From: an uncultured Candidatus Puniceispirillum sp.
GTDB taxonomy: Bacteria > Pseudomonadota > Alphaproteobacteria > Puniceispirillales > Puniceispirillaceae
Direction: 5' to 3'
Assembly (NCBI GenBank): GCA_905182545.1
Contig: CAJJBY010000008.1
Location: 1-64,000 of the forward strand
DNA length: 64,000 nucleotides
Shown in pieces: positions 26,900 to 35,933 of this stretch. Position 1 is the stretch's first letter, and each line of letters begins with the position of its first letter. The position numbers and the translations under genes are program-made. The notes under the pieces are model-generated. The model worked only from the letters and a program-made list of their open reading frames with translations. It was not told where the DNA came from and searched no databases.

Positions 26900-29023
26900 A
26901 TGATTATGACACTGCAAAAATTTGGCATGGCGGGTATAAGCTCGACGGTATCGGCACTTATACTGTCAACGGGGATCTTGGCATTAGTTGCGATGATGGT
27001 TTTGCCATTACCAACCTTCCTGCTAGACACATTTTTTGTCTCAAATATCTTACTTTCTATTTTGGTGCTGATGGTAGCTCTTCACGCATATCGGCCACTG
27101 GATTTTTCTAGCTTCCCAAGTTTGCTGCTAATAGCCACGGTGCTGCGGCTTGGCCTGAATGTCGCTTCAACTCGGATTATCCTTGGTAAGGGTCAAGAAG
27201 GCCCTGAAGCTGCTGGCCAAGTGATAAATGCATTTGGCCAATTTGTGATTGCCGGCAATTACGCAGTTGGCATTTTCGTATTTGTTATCCTTGTTATCAT
27301 TAATTTAGTCGTTATCACCAAAGGCGCTGGACGTGTATCAGAAGTTTCAGCACGTTTTACGCTTGATGCCATGCCTGGCAAACAAATGGCAATTGACGCC
27401 GACCTCAATGCTGGCGTCTTAACTAATGAAGAAGCGCGTGAAAGACGCGCAGAAATTTCACGTGAAGCTGATTTTTACGGAGCAATGGATGGTGCATCAA
27501 AATTTGTAAAAGGTGATGCAGTTGCAGGCATCTTGATCCTCGCTATCAACATTATTGGAGGGCTTATAATTGGCGTGACACAGCACAATCTTGGTATTGG
27601 CCAGGCCGCAGAGACCTATATCTTGCTGTCGGTTGGTGATGGCCTCGTTGCCCAGATACCCTCCCTAATGCTGGCGATCGCCACGGCAATCATCGTCACG
27701 CGCGTGTCATCGACTGAAAACATGGCTTCGCACATTGGCAAACAAATCTCCTTGTCTCGGGCCTGGCTTCCAGTTTCTGCTGTTTTGCTCCTGATGGGTT
27801 TAGTACCAGGCATGCCAAACGCGCTTTTCATTTTTGCAGCCGCCATTTCAGGCACGGCTGGCTTCATGATGCGCCGAAAGGAAAAAACCATTCAAACAGA
27901 GGTTGATGAGGCAGAAAAAATAGAAGATGAAATTCCAGAGAAAAAGCCCGACCAAATTGATTTAACGGATATCACGGACAACTCTGCATTGTCAGTCCAG
28001 CTCGGATATGGCCTGATCGAAATGGTTGATGAAGATACTGGTGGGCCACTGATAAACCGTATAACTAGCATAAGAAAGCAGGTCTCAAAAGCACTCGGCT
28101 TTGTGATGCCTGCTGTTAGGGTTCGCGACGACATGTCGTTAGGTGCAAATGAATACCGTATTCGAGTGGGACAAACTATTGTTGGCGAGAATATTATTTA
28201 CCCTAATCGCAAAATGGCTATTCCAGGCGACGAAACTAAAATCAAAATGTCCGGAATTGAAGTAAAAGACCCAAGTTTTAACATGGATGCTGTTTGGGTT
28301 GAACGTCATAAAGAGTCCGAGGCTGAGAGCAACGGTTATGTTGTCGTTGAACCAGAATCTGTTTTAGCAACACATTTATCCCAAATAATGTATAAATTTG
28401 CCGCTGATTTGATTGGGCAAGACGACGTCCAAAAACTGCTTGATAATTTATCCCAATCGTCACCAAGTCTCGTCGAGTCTGTTGTGCCAAAATTAATTCC
28501 GCTTCACACACTTACTGGAATAATATGTGAACTTTTGAGAGAACGAGTGCCAATTAGTGATCTTCGGCGGATTCTTGAGACCCTGGCGAACATGTCTGGC
28601 AAAAGCTTGAGTGTTACAGAAATTGCTGAGGCTATGCGCCCAAACTTGGCCAGTTTGTTGATTCAACAAATCGCTCCGTTGAACCAAGCTTTGCCGGTCA
28701 TCACACTCAGCTCTGACCTTGAACACATGCTTATATCAATGTCAAACCAAAGTGCTGATAACAGCCTTTTGCTAGATACAAATCTTGCACAGCGTCTCAT
28801 CAAATCCATTTCTCAGGCTAGCGAGAAATCTCTTGCTGATGGGCGCCAATCAGTTTTGATCGTTGCCCCGCAAATTAGGCGGCAATTGTCAACATTACTG
28901 AGACAGCATATCGATGATTTATTTGTTTTTGGCTTTACTGAACTGCCTGACAACCGAAAAATCAACGTGATTGCAACTATTAGCAATGACAATGATCCAC
29001 AGACTGAAGCCGAACATCAATAG
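26900..29023 (+). CDS. flhA: Flagellar type III export gate protein FlhA
   Basis: FlhA is the inner-membrane export gate of the flagellar secretion system. Eight hydrophobic segments lie in the N-terminal half. The FHIPEP family signature RLGLNVASTRIILGKG with GAGRVSEVSARFTLDAMPGK is present, followed by a linker and a cytoplasmic domain (about residues 340-707). I place the start at 26900 (MIMTLQKFG), giving about 707 residues. A TTG frame extends upstream to 26861. The frame is intact and the length is typical. It heads flhA-flhF-flhG-fliA. Confidence 0.96.
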   Translation: MIMTLQKFGMAGISSTVSALILSTGILALVAMMVLPLPTFLLDTFFVSNILLSILVLMVALHAYRPLDFSSFPSLLLIATVLRLGLNVASTRIILGKGQEGPEAAGQVINAFGQFVIAGNYAVGIFVFVILVIINLVVITKGAGRVSEVSARFTLDAMPGKQMAIDADLNAGVLTNEEARERRAEISREADFYGAMDGASKFVKGDAVAGILILAINIIGGLIIGVTQHNLGIGQAAETYILLSVGDGLVAQIPSLMLAIATAIIVTRVSSTENMASHIGKQISLSRAWLPVSAVLLLMGLVPGMPNALFIFAAAISGTAGFMMRRKEKTIQTEVDEAEKIEDEIPEKKPDQIDLTDITDNSALSVQLGYGLIEMVDEDTGGPLINRITSIRKQVSKALGFVMPAVRVRDDMSLGANEYRIRVGQTIVGENIIYPNRKMAIPGDETKIKMSGIEVKDPSFNMDAVWVERHKESEAESNGYVVVEPESVLATHLSQIMYKFAADLIGQDDVQKLLDNLSQSSPSLVESVVPKLIPLHTLTGIICELLRERVPISDLRRILETLANMSGKSLSVTEIAEAMRPNLASLLIQQIAPLNQALPVITLSSDLEHMLISMSNQSADNSLLLDTNLAQRLIKSISQASEKSLADGRQSVLIVAPQIRRQLSTLLRQHIDDLFVFGFTELPDNRKINVIATISNDNDPQTEAEHQ

Positions 29024-29058
29024 GGCTCAACGACAACACTTGAAGAGGATTTTAACTG

Positions 29059-30205
29059 ATGTCAACATTAACGGTTAAAGCAATGGATAGCGCCGCTGCA
29101 ATGGATGAAATTGTAAGTAAGCTTGGGCCAGATGCAGTCATTTTATCAACAACAAAAATCGATGGAAAAGTTGTTATGGAAGCCAGCAGTGGCGCACGGC
29201 AGAGTCAGAATCGTTCACCTGGCGAAAAGGGATTTGCGAACATCCTCTCAGAAAAAATGATCAAGTCGCCCAACAATAATACAGATCAACCCCCTTCAGA
29301 GTATTCGACACCAAATCTCAGAGAAATTCAGAATTTACAACAGCAAATAACCAAACTTCAACAGATGCTGGACGGACTCTACCTAACCGATTTTGATGGT
29401 ATCAATCAAAATTTAACGTCAAATAGCCGCGTCACTCTTCAGCAGGCCGGATTCTCACCAGAGGTTCTAAATGACTTTAAAGCCTCATATTTGGGCTATA
29501 ATTATGCTGATGGTTGCAACAGGTTTCTCTCTGACCTGTCCGCCCACTTGACCTTTAGCGAAGGTGAAACCCTTTTATCAAATAAATTCATTTTTGTTAT
29601 AGGACAGTCCGGCACTGGTCGCACAACAATGGTTGGAAAATTAACCGCTTACCTTAAAGAGTCTTTTTCTAAAAAAGATTTAATAACTGCTGAGATAGTC
29701 ACAGGCGGGCAACGCCACAACGGCCAGCTCCAAGACTTTTGTCGGCTTCTAAATAGCCAAGTCTTCACAATTGGCCTCAGACACACCCTTTGCCGATTTC
29801 AATCAGATCAGGAACAATGAAATTATGGTTGTAGATTTGGCCCTACCTCTTGTCCAAGCAACCGAAAAATTGACCGAAATTATGGCAGTTGTAGGCAGAC
29901 AAAATGTTGGCATCATTCTGACCGTGCCTGCCAGCACAAGCGCAAACATGATAGAAACAACATCAAATTTGACTAATAATCTTGCCCCAATTGTTGCTCT
30001 CACAAAACTGGATGAATGCGATGTTAGCACCGCTGAATTCTCATCTTTTGCGACCTTTAACGCAAAAATTGGTTTACTTTCTGCTTCTCAGTCGATGGCT
30101 GATGCCCCATTATTTGCATCTGAGAGTATACTAATGCAATATTTAACAGATAACCTGATCGCCAGAACTGATTGCAACTTCGACAGCCACAGATTAGAAG
30201 CTTAA
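29059..30205 (+). CDS. flhF: FlhF-like SRP-family GTPase with degenerate G motifs (one frame break)
   Basis: FlhF directs polar flagellum placement. The joined protein is about 382 residues with one frame break near 29770. The first 30 residues (AMDEIVSKLGPDAVILSTTK) match FlhF. A coiled linker follows, then the GTPase domain. Its P-loop is GQSGTGRTT, with Arg in place of the invariant Lys. The DTYRIGA-type G2 motif is replaced by VTGGQRHNG, and the DTAG motif by VVDLAL. Only TKLDE (G4) is kept. It is therefore probably inactive or altered in GTP turnover, though an indel could account for part of the changes after 29770. It precedes flhG, as in polar systems. Confidence 0.82.
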
Positions 30206-30207
30206 AC

Positions 30208-30996
30208 ATGACGCTCTCAATTGCAGTAACCAGTGGCAAAGGCGGTGTTGGCAAAACCAACACAGCAGTTAACATTGCCATCACGCTTGGACAAAGCAGC
30301 AAAAACATCCTTTTATTCGATGCTGACTTTGGTTTGGCAAACAGCCATGTTTTGTTAGGTACAAAACCATCAAAATCAGTAGCTGATTTTCTTGATAAAA
30401 GATGTTCTATGGATGAGAGCATCACTAAATTTAGTGATGAAGTTAGCATTATTTCAGGTGGATCTGGGCTCACTGAATTACTGAATCTGGACAACCAGCG
30501 GAGACATCAGATTTTGTCTGGAATCTCGAATTTAAGCCAAAATATTGACTATTTGATTGTAGATTGCCCTGCCGGCGCAGCAGATAGCACGCTATTTTTT
30601 GCCAGCGCGTGTGATATTGTTGCAGTTGTTCTGATTGAAGAGCCAACAAGCTTTCTTGATGCTTACGCCCTAATCAAAGCCGCAAATCTGGACACTGGCG
30701 TTAAAAATTTTGCGGTCATCATCAATATGGCTGAAAACAAAATTATAGCAAAAAGAAGCTTTGAAAAATTTCGTGAAATCGCAATGCGTTTTTTGGACGT
30801 AAATTTGCATTACGCTGGCATGATACCGCAGTCGACAGAAATAAAACATGCCGTGGCTCAACGGATGCCGGTAACAATTAGCAAGCCAAAATCAAAGGCA
30901 TCAGCCGCTTTTCGTCAGGTTTCCAACACTTTGGTTATGACGCCTACTCCAAAAACAGATACGTTGAAATTTTTCAATAATGTAGGTGGAAAATGA
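30208..30996 (+). CDS. flhG: FlhG/FleN MinD-like ATPase
   Basis: FlhG controls flagellar number together with FlhF. From the start at 30208 the protein is 262 residues with an intact deviant Walker A (SGKGGVGKTN), a DADFGLANSHVLLG segment and a DCPAG motif. The sequence continues with the MinD/FlhG body (IPQSTEIKHAVAQRMPV). It begins 2 bases after flhF ends and overlaps fliA by four bases (ATGA), so coupling is likely. A longer upstream start at 30172 lies inside flhF and is not preferred. Confidence 0.92.
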   Translation: MTLSIAVTSGKGGVGKTNTAVNIAITLGQSSKNILLFDADFGLANSHVLLGTKPSKSVADFLDKRCSMDESITKFSDEVSIISGGSGLTELLNLDNQRRHQILSGISNLSQNIDYLIVDCPAGAADSTLFFASACDIVAVVLIEEPTSFLDAYALIKAANLDTGVKNFAVIINMAENKIIAKRSFEKFREIAMRFLDVNLHYAGMIPQSTEIKHAVAQRMPVTISKPKSKASAAFRQVSNTLVMTPTPKTDTLKFFNNVGGK

Positions 30997-31715
30997 ACTC
31001 AACCAAACGCGACCAGTACGCTGATCAAAAAATAGATGTCGAAGAAGTTATAAGTTCACATAGCAATTTGGTGAAAAAAATTGCCTGGCACATCTATGGC
31101 CGAGCAAGTCATGCCATTGAGATTGAAGATCTTATCCAGATTGGGTATGCTGCTTTGGTCAATGCTGCTCACCAATACACTAAAAGAGAAGGGGCAACCT
31201 TTGCCACATATGCTTCGATAAGGATCAGAGGCGATATTATCGACCATCTCCGCAAAGCTTCTAATCTATGCCGAACAACAATCCAGATGAAAAAGCGTTA
31301 CAACAAATCCATTTCCACGCTCCAAGGCAGGCTGTTTAGACAGCCCACGGCTGAGGAGGTCAGCGCCGAGATGGACGTTAGTTTAGTGGAATATCGAGAG
31401 TGGGAGTGCGCTTTTCAAGCAAACACGCTCGACACTCTCGACAGCGCTTATGACCAATATTCAACCTGGTTTGCATCTGGCGACCAGTCAGCTGAAGAAA
31501 TGTTGAATGAAAAAGACCTAAAAAAGCTTTTGAAGGTTTCACTAGAGCAGCTATCAGGCAATGAAGCGCTTGTTATTCAGCTATATTATGTCGAGGAGCT
31601 CAATGTGATGGAAATCGCTGAAGTTATTGAAGTCTCCAGCGGCCGCGTATCACAAATCAAAAAAGCAGCCATTGCCAAACTTCGTGGCTCAATGAAAAGC
31701 TTACAAGCTGAGTAG
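30993..31715 (+). CDS. fliA: Flagellar sigma factor FliA (sigma-28)
   Basis: This 240-residue sigma-70 family protein has region 2 (EIEDLIQIGYAALVNAAHQY, then FATYASIRIRGDIIDHLRKA), a region 3 helix (PTAEEVSAEMDVSLVEY) and region 4 (NVMEIAEVIEVSSGRVSQIK). The size and the short region 1 match FliA. It should recognise the GTCGT-type promoters seen before the flagellins and flgM, and be held by FlgM (23356-23652). It overlaps flhG by four bases. FliA/FlgM control is unusual for Alphaproteobacteria. Confidence 0.93.
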   Translation: MNSTKRDQYADQKIDVEEVISSHSNLVKKIAWHIYGRASHAIEIEDLIQIGYAALVNAAHQYTKREGATFATYASIRIRGDIIDHLRKASNLCRTTIQMKKRYNKSISTLQGRLFRQPTAEEVSAEMDVSLVEYREWECAFQANTLDTLDSAYDQYSTWFASGDQSAEEMLNEKDLKKLLKVSLEQLSGNEALVIQLYYVEELNVMEIAEVIEVSSGRVSQIKKAAIAKLRGSMKSLQAE

Positions 31716-31718
31716 TCC

Positions 31719-31976
31719 ATGTCAGATGAAGAACAGTTTCAATTAACTAACCGCATAGAAATGCGGATTGGCAGTGTTGAATATCAAGTCGATGCATCCA
31801 CCGCAGCTGAAAGCCTGGCAATAAAGCTCTCATTGGTTACGATTGCCCGAGGGTCTTGCTTAATGTCCATAAAGCCTCAGGCACAGCAACACCGGAGTTT
31901 TTGCGGAACTTTAAAAATTCCATTGGATCGCAATGTGATTGAAGCCACGGTAGAGATGTCCCAAAATGCTTTTTGA
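31719..31976 (+). CDS. Unrecognised small protein after fliA
   Basis: This is an 85-residue frame starting 3 bases after the fliA stop, with one hydrophobic stretch (AAESLAIKLSLVTIARG) and a beta-like end (CGTLKIPLDRNVIEATVEMS). In Vibrio and Pseudomonas fliA is followed by cheY, but this is not CheY. The next short frame (31966) starts before it stops. An indel may therefore have split one protein of about 140 residues, which would explain the short overlap. Confidence 0.4.
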   Translation: MSDEEQFQLTNRIEMRIGSVEYQVDASTAAESLAIKLSLVTIARGSCLMSIKPQAQQHRSFCGTLKIPLDRNVIEATVEMSQNAF

Positions 31977-32136
31977 CCGGCTCATCAAGCGCATTGCGGA
32001 GACAGCAGTACGCCGTGTGACAGCAACAGTCGAGATTGACAAGACCCTTACTCTGGACCATGAGGGCTGTCTAATCATTGGCGACTCAACTGAAGCCTTG
32101 ATGGAAAACTTAACTTGGACATTTGGGCTTAGATAG
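31966..32136 (+). CDS. Unrecognised 56-residue protein
   Basis: This short frame reads MLFDRLIKRIAETAVRRVTA, then TVEIDKTLTLDHEGCLIIGD, and ends with TWTFGLR. It is amphipathic, with no signal peptide. It overlaps the previous frame by 11 bases and could be its continuation after a sequence error, or a separate coupled gene. It converges with the rod-type gene on the minus strand. Confidence 0.35.
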   Translation: MLFDRLIKRIAETAVRRVTATVEIDKTLTLDHEGCLIIGDSTEALMENLTWTFGLR

Positions 32137-32146
32137 CAGAAATTAG

Positions 32147-32950
32147 CTAGACAAGCTTTCTGACCATCTCCGTCTCTGCCTGAAGCAACCGTGACGACCC
32201 AGAAAAAGCTTGTTGCGCGCGTATCATGTTAGACAATTCTTCGGTGATGTCAGTGTATTGGCCATTTCAAGTGCGCCACTATAGATTTTCCCACGACCTT
32301 CTGTAAGAGCCCCCCCGATAACCCCTGCACCAGATTTGGAATTATCTCGGAACATATTATTTCCAATAGGAGTTAGACTGGATGAGTCAGCAAAATTTGA
32401 TACGCCGATTTTGGCTACCACAAAAATTTGATTACCACCATACGTCGCCTCTACGGCACCATCCGGTTGAATAGCAATGCCAGTTAATGCGCGCATCCCA
32501 AGCTCTTCGACGCCGTTTACATCAACAGTTACAGCTGCACGCATTGGAACAGTGATCGCATTTCCGTTTAATGAGAGCACCTTGTAACCCTCAGTTGTTG
32601 CGATTTCGCCTTCTGAATCAACTGTGAAAGAACCATCACGAGTGTAAAGAAAACTCTGTGCATCATCCATATTTCGTAAGGTGAACATCCCTTCACCTTC
32701 AATAGCAAGGTCCAAAACAGCGTTTGTCTTTTGGAGGTTTCCCTGCTTTTGACTCATCCTTATCTCGGGAGCTTGTACCCCAATGCCCAACCTATCCCCG
32801 GTTGATGATGCAATAGCGGAACTGTACATGTCAGTGAAACATTGCTTCTCGTCTTTTGTAGCCAGTCGTTCGTGCATTAGCGATGTTATTTGATGTCACG
32901 TCGAGGTTCTGGAGTGCGGCATCCATGCCACTGCGAATTACTGAAATCAT
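32147..32950 (-). CDS. Additional rod/hook-type protein, FlgF/FlgG family (two frame breaks)
   Basis: The joined gene is about 267 codons. The N-terminus (MISVIRSGMDAALQNLDVTS, NNIANARTTGYKR) and the C-terminus in a shifted frame (ITEELSNMIRAQQAFSGSSR, then LLQAETEMVRKLV and stop at 32147) are typical of flagellar rod and hook proteins. The middle contains EGEGMFTLRN and FLYTRDGSFTVDSEG. Frame breaks lie near 32840 and 32255. It is a third FlgF/FlgG-like gene besides flgF and flgG and lies far from the flg operon. It has its own sigma-54-like promoter (32990-33005). It may be a rod variant or a FlgF/FlgG paralog for extra rod or hook segments. Confidence 0.8.
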
Positions 32951-32989
32951 AACTATCAGACCTTACTGTGATTTATTTCAATTTAAGTG

Positions 32990-33005
32990 AGCAAATTTTA
33001 TGCCA
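32990..33005 (-). promoter_or_regulatory. Sigma-54-like promoter of the extra rod-type gene
   Basis: The minus strand reads TGGCATAAAATTTGCT, with a correct -24/-12 arrangement, and would give a leader of about 30 bases before 32950. It is nearly the same sequence as the flgB promoter. Confidence 0.7.
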
Positions 33006-33147
33006 AATCCAACACAATTGACTTCCCCAACCATTTTTGTGCTCACAAAAAACTCAACCAACTTAAGCAAAGGACAAGGCTTAAAAAGCGGCTTGTTTAG
33101 CAGGGTTTAATGTATCATATTATCAGCTCACAAGATGAAGGCGTCGA

Positions 33148-33534
33148 ATGGCAAAGCAAAAAAACACATCGCTAGTTCCTGTGGCAAAACAATTGCCCGC
33201 AACCCGACCGGCCCAAACGGGCGGACAATCATTTTCGCTCTACGATGGTGAACGACATTTTACTGACCGTGAAGATGTTCGTGAATTTTTGCCCGATATT
33301 CTGGGTAAGGCGCTTGCCCGCACCTGGATCGATGCCGATTTTCGTATCGAGTTTGATAACGATCCATGCGGCACGCTGGAAAGCCACGGTGTGTTTCTAC
33401 CTGAAAATATGTTAATTGAATTCCAGCGCCAAAATGTTGATCGCCCAAGGATTGTCGTTTACGAACAACGACCAAATTCAAAATTTAAAGCACGGGTTCT
33501 GTATTTGCAGTTGGTAATGATGGCAGGGCGGTGA
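33148..33534 (+). CDS. Unrecognised 128-residue soluble protein
   Basis: The protein begins MAKQKNTSLVPVAKQLPATR (Pro/Gln-rich). It continues with a compact region (FTDREDVREFLPDILGKALA, TWIDADFRIEFDNDPCGTLE, MLIEFQRQNVDRPRIVVYEQ) and has no signal peptide. Its stop overlaps the start of the next gene by four bases (33531-33534), so the two are coupled. The composition is richer in GC than the flagellar region on the left. No family is recognised. Confidence 0.6.
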   Translation: MAKQKNTSLVPVAKQLPATRPAQTGGQSFSLYDGERHFTDREDVREFLPDILGKALARTWIDADFRIEFDNDPCGTLESHGVFLPENMLIEFQRQNVDRPRIVVYEQRPNSKFKARVLYLQLVMMAGR

Positions 33535-34379
33535 TGATCCTTTTCGCCCCAATCAAACGCATGTTTTTCAATCTTTTTGTAATTTCTTGCTGTCTTTTGG
33601 GCATGCCTGCCAACGCCAGCGACCTGCAAACCCAGATGGAAAACAAGGCCTTTAAAGAAGCGATAAAGGCGGTCAAAGATAAGAATTATGCACATGCCAT
33701 AACTTTGTTTGAGGCACAGGCCGAAATGCCACGACATGACGCGCAGTATAATCTTGCAGTTTTGCTGAATGCTGGCAAGGGACGCCCACGCAATTATGTT
33801 GAGGCGCTGTTCTGGTCATGGCAGGCCTATCTCGGCGGTATTGAAGATGCCGAAGACTTGGCAAATGATATTGTCGAATTACTGCCACCAAAAGTCGCGG
33901 ATGAGGTGCGCAGCCGCGTTGGCGAGGCGTTGCAAGCTCGCATCGACGCCAAGGACCTAACAGCAATTCCACAATTTGCCAATTATCATTTAACCATTCT
34001 CACCGAACCCGATTATGGCAATGCCTATATCTGGTATTCAATCGCCGCCGCGATCAACCTGCCCGAGACAAGCGACGCGCGTGATGATGCCGAATCTCAA
34101 ATCGACAGCAAGAATCTTGTCGAATTGCAGTTGAAAACCCAGACCCTTTTTGACAAATATAAATTCAAACCATTGCCACGAAAGGAAAAGGAGGAAAAAA
34201 TGCGAGTTAAAGTTCATTGGATCATCGATGGTCTTATCGAAATTGAAGCCAAATCAAACGAAGCTGCCGAAGCAATCGCTGATGAAAAGCTTCGTAGCTT
34301 TATCGCCAAACATCCTGAATTGACCGAAGTGTTGGGCGCTGCTGCTATTCAAGGCCATGCGGTCATTGACGCCGATTAA
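33531..34379 (+). CDS. Secreted Sel1/TPR-like repeat protein
   Basis: This 282-residue protein has a signal peptide (to about residue 29, ending PANAS). Helical repeats of the Sel1/TPR type follow (KDKNYAHAITLFEAQAEMPR, AQYNLAVLLNAGKGRPRNYV, then YIWYSIAAAINLPE). The final ~70 residues form a separate mixed domain (MRVKVHWIIDGLIEIEAKSN, AAEAIADEKLRSFIAKHPEL). It is likely periplasmic and a protein-protein interaction scaffold. It is coupled to the 128-residue gene upstream. Its partner is unknown. Confidence 0.65.
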   Translation: MMILFAPIKRMFFNLFVISCCLLGMPANASDLQTQMENKAFKEAIKAVKDKNYAHAITLFEAQAEMPRHDAQYNLAVLLNAGKGRPRNYVEALFWSWQAYLGGIEDAEDLANDIVELLPPKVADEVRSRVGEALQARIDAKDLTAIPQFANYHLTILTEPDYGNAYIWYSIAAAINLPETSDARDDAESQIDSKNLVELQLKTQTLFDKYKFKPLPRKEKEEKMRVKVHWIIDGLIEIEAKSNEAAEAIADEKLRSFIAKHPELTEVLGAAAIQGHAVIDAD

Positions 34380-34564
34380 CCGAAACTATCCAGCAACTCA
34401 GAAATGGTCTTTTCCAGATCGTCATTATCATTTTCAATCTCGGTTATTTCCTGACGCAATTCTTCAATACGCTGTTTGCGCTTTTCCATGACATCACGGA
34501 TTTCCTCGAGAACCGTGGCAAGACGACCGCTCAAATCGGCTTCGTTCATCTCATCTTCTGCCAT
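34376..34564 (-). CDS. Small coiled-coil protein
   Basis: From the start at 34564 (MAEDEMNEADLSGRLATVLE, preceded by AAAGGATAG) the product is about 62 residues. Nearly all of it is a charged coiled coil (EIRDVMEKRKQRIEELRQEI, TEIENDNDDLEKTISELLDS). A longer frame reaches 34735 but has a Cys-rich stretch unlike the body and no ribosome-binding site. It converges with the Sel1-like gene and is divergent from the next gene. The function is unknown. Confidence 0.55.
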   Translation of the reverse strand: MAEDEMNEADLSGRLATVLEEIRDVMEKRKQRIEELRQEITEIENDNDDLEKTISELLDSFG

Positions 34565-34721
34565 TTTACCTATCCTTTTTTCCAAATCTGACGATGGAAC
34601 CTGCTGACCCAGTAAATACGAGCGCTGGATCATTACATTATCTTTTGCTAAATTTAAGCAACTGCAATCTGTGAGACAACCCTTGCAGATACCATGCCAA
34701 CAACAAAAGTGAGGTATCAGC

Positions 34722-35234
34722 ATGTTTTCACTCAATCTAGCTCGCTTATGTCAAAGCGCGACCAATATTATTGCTTTGCTGGCGATAGCTGGTGTTTTTA
34801 TTATGTTTACAGCGGCCAATAGCTCGCTTTTTGCTGGCAGCCAAAGCAAAGCGGAAATCGTGCCTTGCGATATCAAATTGGTATTTAGTATTGATGATAG
34901 CGGCATGTCGCTCGTGTCCTATAATCTGGAAATGCAAATCAGCAACCGCCAAGGCCGAACGATCAAGGGCATTTCGGTTCATTGGCTTGATCGCAGTGCA
35001 GAAATCATCGGCAATAGTGACACATTATGCGGACAAGACCATGGCGGCATCAAACCGGCGCAATCAGGGTCATGCCGTCGTGTTGTACAGGAAATTGGCG
35101 GGCGGCTTCTTGACCGGCTTGGGCAAGATACATGGACAAAAATCATCAACTCAGAAATGACCAATTTCCGTGAAGTTCGGCAATGCGCCATTATCGGATA
35201 CCGCTTTGGCGATAAGACCACAAAGAGCTACTAA
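34722..35234 (+). CDS. Unrecognised membrane-anchored or secreted protein
   Basis: This 170-residue protein has an N-terminal hydrophobic segment (about residues 15-32), then a domain with beta-like strands (CDIKLVFSIDDSGMSLVSYN, LEMQISNRQGRTIKGISVHW). Four cysteines (in CDIK, LCGQ, SCRR and QCAI) could form disulfides. The last base of its stop codon is the first of the next small frame (TAATG). No family is recognised. Confidence 0.5.
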   Translation: MFSLNLARLCQSATNIIALLAIAGVFIMFTAANSSLFAGSQSKAEIVPCDIKLVFSIDDSGMSLVSYNLEMQISNRQGRTIKGISVHWLDRSAEIIGNSDTLCGQDHGGIKPAQSGSCRRVVQEIGGRLLDRLGQDTWTKIINSEMTNFREVRQCAIIGYRFGDKTTKSY

Positions 35235-35326
35235 TGGCACGAAGACCTGGCTTGGCATTAAAAATGCTTAAAACGATCTTAGATAATGCCCTTCTGACAC
35301 AGCAGAGACGTCGAAACCGCGATTGA
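35234..35326 (+). CDS. Very short frame coupled by TAATG (possible gene fragment)
   Basis: This is a 30-codon basic frame (MARRPGLALKMLKTILDNAL, LTQQRRRNRD) whose ATG overlaps the previous stop codon. It may be a real small protein, or the start of the next gene cut off by an indel. There is no other support. Confidence 0.2.
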   Translation: MARRPGLALKMLKTILDNALLTQQRRRNRD

Positions 35327-35342
35327 TAAAGGCTATGAATTG

Positions 35343-35927
35343 ATGGCAAACCCCAGCTTAAAGGCGCAAATCGAGGCCGCAAAATCCGCCCTTGCCAGCG
35401 ATCTTGCGGTGCCATCACTGGTGGTACCACCGCCCAAACCGCCAATGACGCCAACGAAGCCAATCATGACAGACAATGTATTGATACTGACTTGGCGTAA
35501 CTGCCACTGGCGCAACTGCCACTGCTGGCATTCCGGCTGATGCAAATCAGTGCGTGCCCCAAATGCTGCTGCCTTGGATGAGCGCATCACCCGACTTGAA
35601 GCCAAATTATTGGATAATCAGCGCGATCTACACACGCTTTTGCAAAAGATCCGCGAGGTTTCACGCCTGCAAGCCAATTCTGGCCAAACCCATAAAAACC
35701 CAGCCAACGATCAAGCCGAAACCATGGTCACTGATAAGGGCAAAGACAAAGCCGTACCGCGCCGCAGCCAGAGATCACCCGTGATGATGGTTGCGGTGGC
35801 CATCCTAACCGGCCTTGCCGTCGGCATTGCCTATTTTCTGGTGACAGCTAAAGGCGACCCATCAGCGCTGACAGTGCCGAACTGGATTTCAACAATCATT
35901 GACCGTTTTAACGGCTGGGTCGGGTAA
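35343..35927 (+). CDS. Membrane protein with coiled coil, paralog 1 (frame breaks)
   Basis: The joined gene is about 195 codons. It has an N-terminal NPSLKAQIEAAKSALAS segment and a Pro-rich linker (VVPPPKPPMTPTKP). An Ala/Thr-rich stretch is recovered in a second frame (LGVTATGATATAGIPADANQ). A coiled coil follows (LDERITRLEAKLLDNQRDLH), then a basic patch and one C-terminal transmembrane segment (MMVAVAILTGLAVGIAYFLV) with a short tail. Indels lie near 35490 and 35550. The same order of elements is found in the minus-strand gene 37032-37679. The function is unknown. Confidence 0.55.
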
Positions 35928-35933
35928 GTCAGC

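Noticed and set aside
1-33000. Prophage or insertion sequence origin for the odd flagellar genes
   Set aside because: No transposase, integrase or terminal inverted repeats were seen. All large genes are recognisable flagellar parts.
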